Shown piece after piece: positions 6,701-7,590 of a stretch of 7,590 nt of DNA; positions within the stretch are counted from its first letter, which is position 1, and every line of letters starts with the position of its first letter. This DNA comes from an uncultured Caryophanales bacterium (GTDB lineage: Bacteria > Bacillota_I > Bacilli_A > RF39 > UBA660). The stretch is taken from assembly GCA_946535455.1 (NCBI GenBank), contig CAMNDO010000024.1:1-7590 (forward strand). The letters run 5' to 3'. A program made the translations under genes and the position numbers. The notes under the pieces are model-generated. The model saw nothing but the letters and a program-made list of their open reading frames with translations, was not told the origin of the DNA and ran no database searches.

Positions 6701-7227
6701 TTTTCAATACGACTTAATTCTTCTCGCATTTTTTTTAATTCTTCAAAAGAATCTTGAATCGATTTTATTTCCTTTTCTTCCTCAATATATAAATCCGGAT
6801 TTTCATTTTTTATTCTTTTTAAATTTTCTAAATTTTCTGTTTCGTGTCTTAGAGATTGAATAGCAAAATCTAATTCACCACTACTTACACTAATAATTCC
6901 TAAATCAATATCGTTTTCCACCATTTGTAAAGCTTGTTTTGCACCTTCTACTCTTTTTTCAGCTTCTTGAATTTCTAATGTTAATGTAGATTTTTTTTCT
7001 TGTTTTTTCGTTGTAGCAATCTCTTCCTTACTTTCTGGTTCCATTATCTCTTCGTAAGCGGTAAATCTGATTTTATCTTCTCCAACAGAATTCATTTCAA
7101 TCACAGGAGGTGTTTTTGTTTGAAAGCGATCAGAGTTTTCAATAATTCTCATGACTCTTTCTCTTATGTGCTCTTTGGTAAGATCAGAAGGATAAATCCC
7201 TTCTAATATTATTTTCCTTTCTGCCAT
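3715..7227 (-). CDS. Large unrecognised multidomain coiled-coil protein with tandem repeats (1170 aa)
   Basis: I do not recognise this protein. The ATG at 7227 follows AGGAGG (7240-7235) with seven-base spacing. There is no signal peptide, LPXTG anchor or clear transmembrane segment, so a cytoplasmic location is inferred. Visible layout: residues 1-58, a small mixed domain (IILEGIYPSDLTKEHI to IRFTAYEEI); about 65-82, a charged linker; about 83-325, Glu/Lys-rich heptad coiled coil with a short break near 141-152; about 383-438, 458-526, 556-624 and 640-712, four copies of one module, the first degenerate, joined by acidic Pro/Glu/Lys linkers; about 723-1170, a helix-rich half containing a hydrophobic, basic amphipathic stretch at 770-799 (IIHTIPGIIKAGITFLNKLV) and an acidic/aromatic patch at 991-1014. 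Cysteines are few, and no Walker, protease, nuclease or methyltransferase motif was found. Codon use resembles the neighbouring genes, with no sign of recent transfer. A scaffold or cytoskeleton-like role is only a guess from architecture. The reading frame is intact. Confidence 0.9.
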   Translation of the reverse strand: MAERKIILEGIYPSDLTKEHIRERVMRIIENSDRFQTKTPPVIEMNSVGEDKIRFTAYEEIMEPESKEEIATTKKQEKKSTLTLEIQEAEKRVEGAKQALQMVENDIDLGIISVSSGELDFAIQSLRHETENLENLKRIKNENPDLYIEEEKEIKSIQDSFEELKKMREELSRIEKSTDREKLIQLLEEKVDAIETEVYGSEEISESLKKELQEVEEEIASYQKSMKEQVKEYEECYQKMEKMIDQKKEELSNSNFLTEKEKKNFEQKYKAQEEEINQESVKIKQRIEEQKESIVQLQEKRKKLEENIVFVEAFQLSVKEFNEITKAMSNDEEMIPFVSDIYASLEDVILKKPEEKTKEDVQKLKEAKEKILIRIRGEEKVQSVVDVIDKLHFTEDAMHSDGYMTMTLTEEEIDQIIRSTSILPEKIVKSKKEPDYVPHKAPEDMESVLESQLDESTIVDSITIFRDEEGNTYVRKSVLDRFHIDETNPIENQEGKLYAIQKEDYEFILSAAHNSYSPYFVEEKEFIKQDSQSKEEPQEDVKPIEEPIVKNNSAADKMVFYYEEENDVYYAKQPVLRRFSLEPVGNPISVEGVEYYPLALDDADYIRGNAGNSYSPYEVEVRSYHKEKVEEKPSKKIPVTAIVVTLYQDLNHENQAYVTDSVLRKFKIEQSGTPIMIGKQKCYPISLAMEERIGKVADKSTTPKIVLNYVPIKTRKKETRQEASMESREILERLTKDLMIQEDDAQFYVASNIQVTKKFKEELQEGNHSYNIIHTIPGIIKAGITFLNKLVSKLILGKRGKEAMKEFNRRLNHELTEEECNVLLQDYANHSFDQTSQKYMNELVIERLEKHAKSKLLDFNEKIENSYTVLYVTLKEIEALETKDNRFQTEQKRLKQKVMGILQSMEENQMEAKKLCIDGFDLEKDILKLPYLNRPVPKFEELQCSQIAKQLDYQEDSFVEEYFQEIVVSSHQMSLQVKEGIQNLDQDSLKDFGLDYWPFQDSYRILDDEEETFYNSFQEEVNRSIESIMSEYISRQISKEEAIEGLSNVARSSQSALVEVSNESMKQMKPYAAMHSEFDLSALEEAMEYIVAHPNAMVDDTLSTEYQEALSQLPKEMLSTIICSATATSFAIETAVQMEEKQKKSITSKDVSDMIDNYMKEKEENGKKKR
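5092..6081 (-). repeat. Protein-level tandem repeat array (three clear units plus one degenerate) inside the 1170-aa gene
   Basis: The units encode residues 383-438 (5914-6081, degenerate), 458-526 (5650-5856), 556-624 (5356-5562) and 640-712 (5092-5310). The shared pattern is a strand-rich start (VDSITIF, DKMVFYY, AIVVTLY), then a tyrosine-containing strand, VL-[DR]-[RK]-F-x-[IL], [NT]PI, G-x-x-x-Y-[AP]-[IL], an acidic helix, and NSYSPY followed by an alternating strand (VEVRSY type). The distance from VL to NSYSPY is 36 and 37 residues in the two middle units. The last unit ends KSTTPKIVLNYVP, which matches the STSILPEKIV...YVP end of the degenerate first unit. At DNA level the two middle units share only short identities, such as 14 bases at 5378-5391 and 5672-5685, so the duplications are old. 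Each unit probably folds as a small alpha/beta domain. Confidence 0.8.
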
Positions 7228-7496
7228 TCTTTTCCCTCCTCTACATCTTGATCTAAACGATATAAAACATCACTAATCATTTCTAATTCTTTCTCATCTG
7301 TAATACTTCCTAACGTTTGGTCAAAACTATAAGGATTATAAGATGATATATAAATATTTTTTCTATGATTTGCAGCTTCTGTATGATCGGTATATCCAAT
7401 ATAGGATTTTTGAGTCGCGTCACAATCGAATGTAAATAAGACATCACATTCTACTGTTTCTCCATTTTTTTCAATTGTAATTTTCTCATTTTCCAT
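7209..7496 (-). CDS. DUF1292 (YrzB/UPF0473-like) small acidic protein
   Basis: This is a 95-residue cytoplasmic protein of the DUF1292 family, which is widespread in Firmicutes and has no established biochemical function. The family pattern is visible: an N-terminal strand pair ending in VLFTFDC, then KSYIGYTDH, then a KNIYISSYNP strand, then ITDEKELEMISDVL helix at the C-terminus. An in-frame ATG at 7511 would give 100 residues, but the GGGAGGA ribosome binding site (7509-7503) lies inside that extension. The ATG at 7496, seven bases past GGAGG, is therefore preferred (the ATG at 7499 is only four bases away). In Bacillus, yrzB sits beside ruvX and ireB. Here its partner is instead the large coiled-coil gene, whose start codon lies 19 bases inside this gene, implying translational coupling. 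Family assignment is confident; function is unknown. Confidence 0.82.
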   Translation of the reverse strand: MENEKITIEKNGETVECDVLFTFDCDATQKSYIGYTDHTEAANHRKNIYISSYNPYSFDQTLGSITDEKELEMISDVLYRLDQDVEEGKEWQKGK

Positions 7497-7526
7497 CATG
7501 ATTCCTCCCATACTATACTCTCATTC

Positions 7527-7555
7527 AGTATATCATTTACACTAAGAAAAGTCAA
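7527..7555 (-). promoter_or_regulatory. Sigma-A promoter of the DUF1292 / 1170-residue protein operon
   Basis: On the minus strand TTGACT (7555-7550) and TATACT (7532-7527) are separated by exactly 17 bases. A TG one base ahead of the -10 box gives an extended -10 as well. Transcription would begin near 7520, about 20-25 bases before the first gene. It lies between the upstream terminator and the first coding region, so it probably drives both following genes. No operator or riboswitch fits in the short leader. Confidence 0.8.
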
Positions 7556-7568
7556 TTTTTGAGCCATG

Positions 7569-7590
7569 AAAAAAAAGCGATATTTTCGCT
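7569..7590 (-). terminator. Intrinsic terminator of an upstream gene, cut by the window edge
   Basis: Read on the minus strand there is an inverted repeat AGCGA/TCGCT (7576-7580 with 7586-7590, five-base loop) followed directly by a run of eight T (7576-7569). This is the shape of a rho-independent terminator for a gene lying above position 7590. The stem may extend beyond the window, so its full strength cannot be judged. Confidence 0.65.

Noticed and set aside
6253..6981. SMC, Rad50 or MukB-like ATPase suggested by the long coiled coil
   Set aside because: No Walker A, Walker B or ABC signature flanks the coil, and the C-terminal half does not look like an ABC head domain.
6991..6998. Run of eight A (coding strand) in the large gene as a possible phase-variation or slippage site
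   Set aside because: It encodes Lys codons in a Lys-rich linker, the frame is intact, and similar runs occur throughout; either shifted frame would be expected to end soon, so no programmed product is indicated.
3437..7206. Other plus-strand open frames opposite the membrane protein gene and the 1170-aa gene
   Set aside because: They are Leu/Phe-rich reverse complements of Glu/Lys-rich coding sequence, without ribosome binding sites or recognisable motifs.
7209..7496. Possible kinship between SSYNPY in the DUF1292 protein and NSYSPY in the large protein's repeats
   Set aside because: The similarity is limited to a few residues, and the surrounding strand and helix order differs, so chance is more likely.

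Overview
The window is an A+T-rich, densely packed bacterial chromosome segment in which every supported gene is read from the minus strand, so transcription runs from position 7590 towards 1. The rplU-prp-rpmA order followed by obg, the cleavable N-terminal extension on L27, AGGAGG-type ribosome binding sites, consensus sigma-A promoters and an L21-type leader all point to a low-GC Firmicute (Bacilli, Erysipelotrichia or related Mollicutes-like gut lineages). All tryptophans checked are TGG and TGA serves as a stop (prp), so there is no sign of the Mycoplasma code. Placement below this level is inference. No spo0B lies between rpmA and obg, unlike Bacillus.

Region 1 (7590-3715): the end of an upstream terminator is followed by a strong promoter (TTGACT-17-TATACT). 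This drives a small DUF1292 protein and, overlapping it, an 1170-residue protein I do not recognise. That protein has a small N-terminal domain, about 240 residues of charged coiled coil, a tandem array of three clear and one degenerate copy of a roughly 70-residue module, and a 450-residue helical C-terminal half. This is the most novel item in the window. Region 2 (3715-3030): a two-gene unit encodes a small two-helix membrane protein and a UPF0145/YbjQ protein, with its own promoter and terminator.

Region 3 (3029-1967): a perfect sigma-A promoter (TTGACA-17-TATAAT) drives rplU, prp and rpmA behind a structured L21 leader. The leader can fold into two mutually exclusive hairpins near the rplU ribosome binding site. 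Prp is the cysteine protease that removes the N-terminal extension of L27, so protease and substrate are co-expressed. A clean terminator abuts the rpmA stop codon. Region 4 (1965-1): a probable extended -10 promoter drives obg, the ribosome-assembly GTPase, and a small P-loop kinase of the polynucleotide-kinase type. A terminator follows, overlapped by what looks like the promoter of the next gene beyond the window. Regions 3 and 4 form a 50S ribosome-production block.

No stretch longer than about 160 bases lacks a gene. I saw no tRNA, rRNA, CRISPR array, insertion sequence or phage gene.
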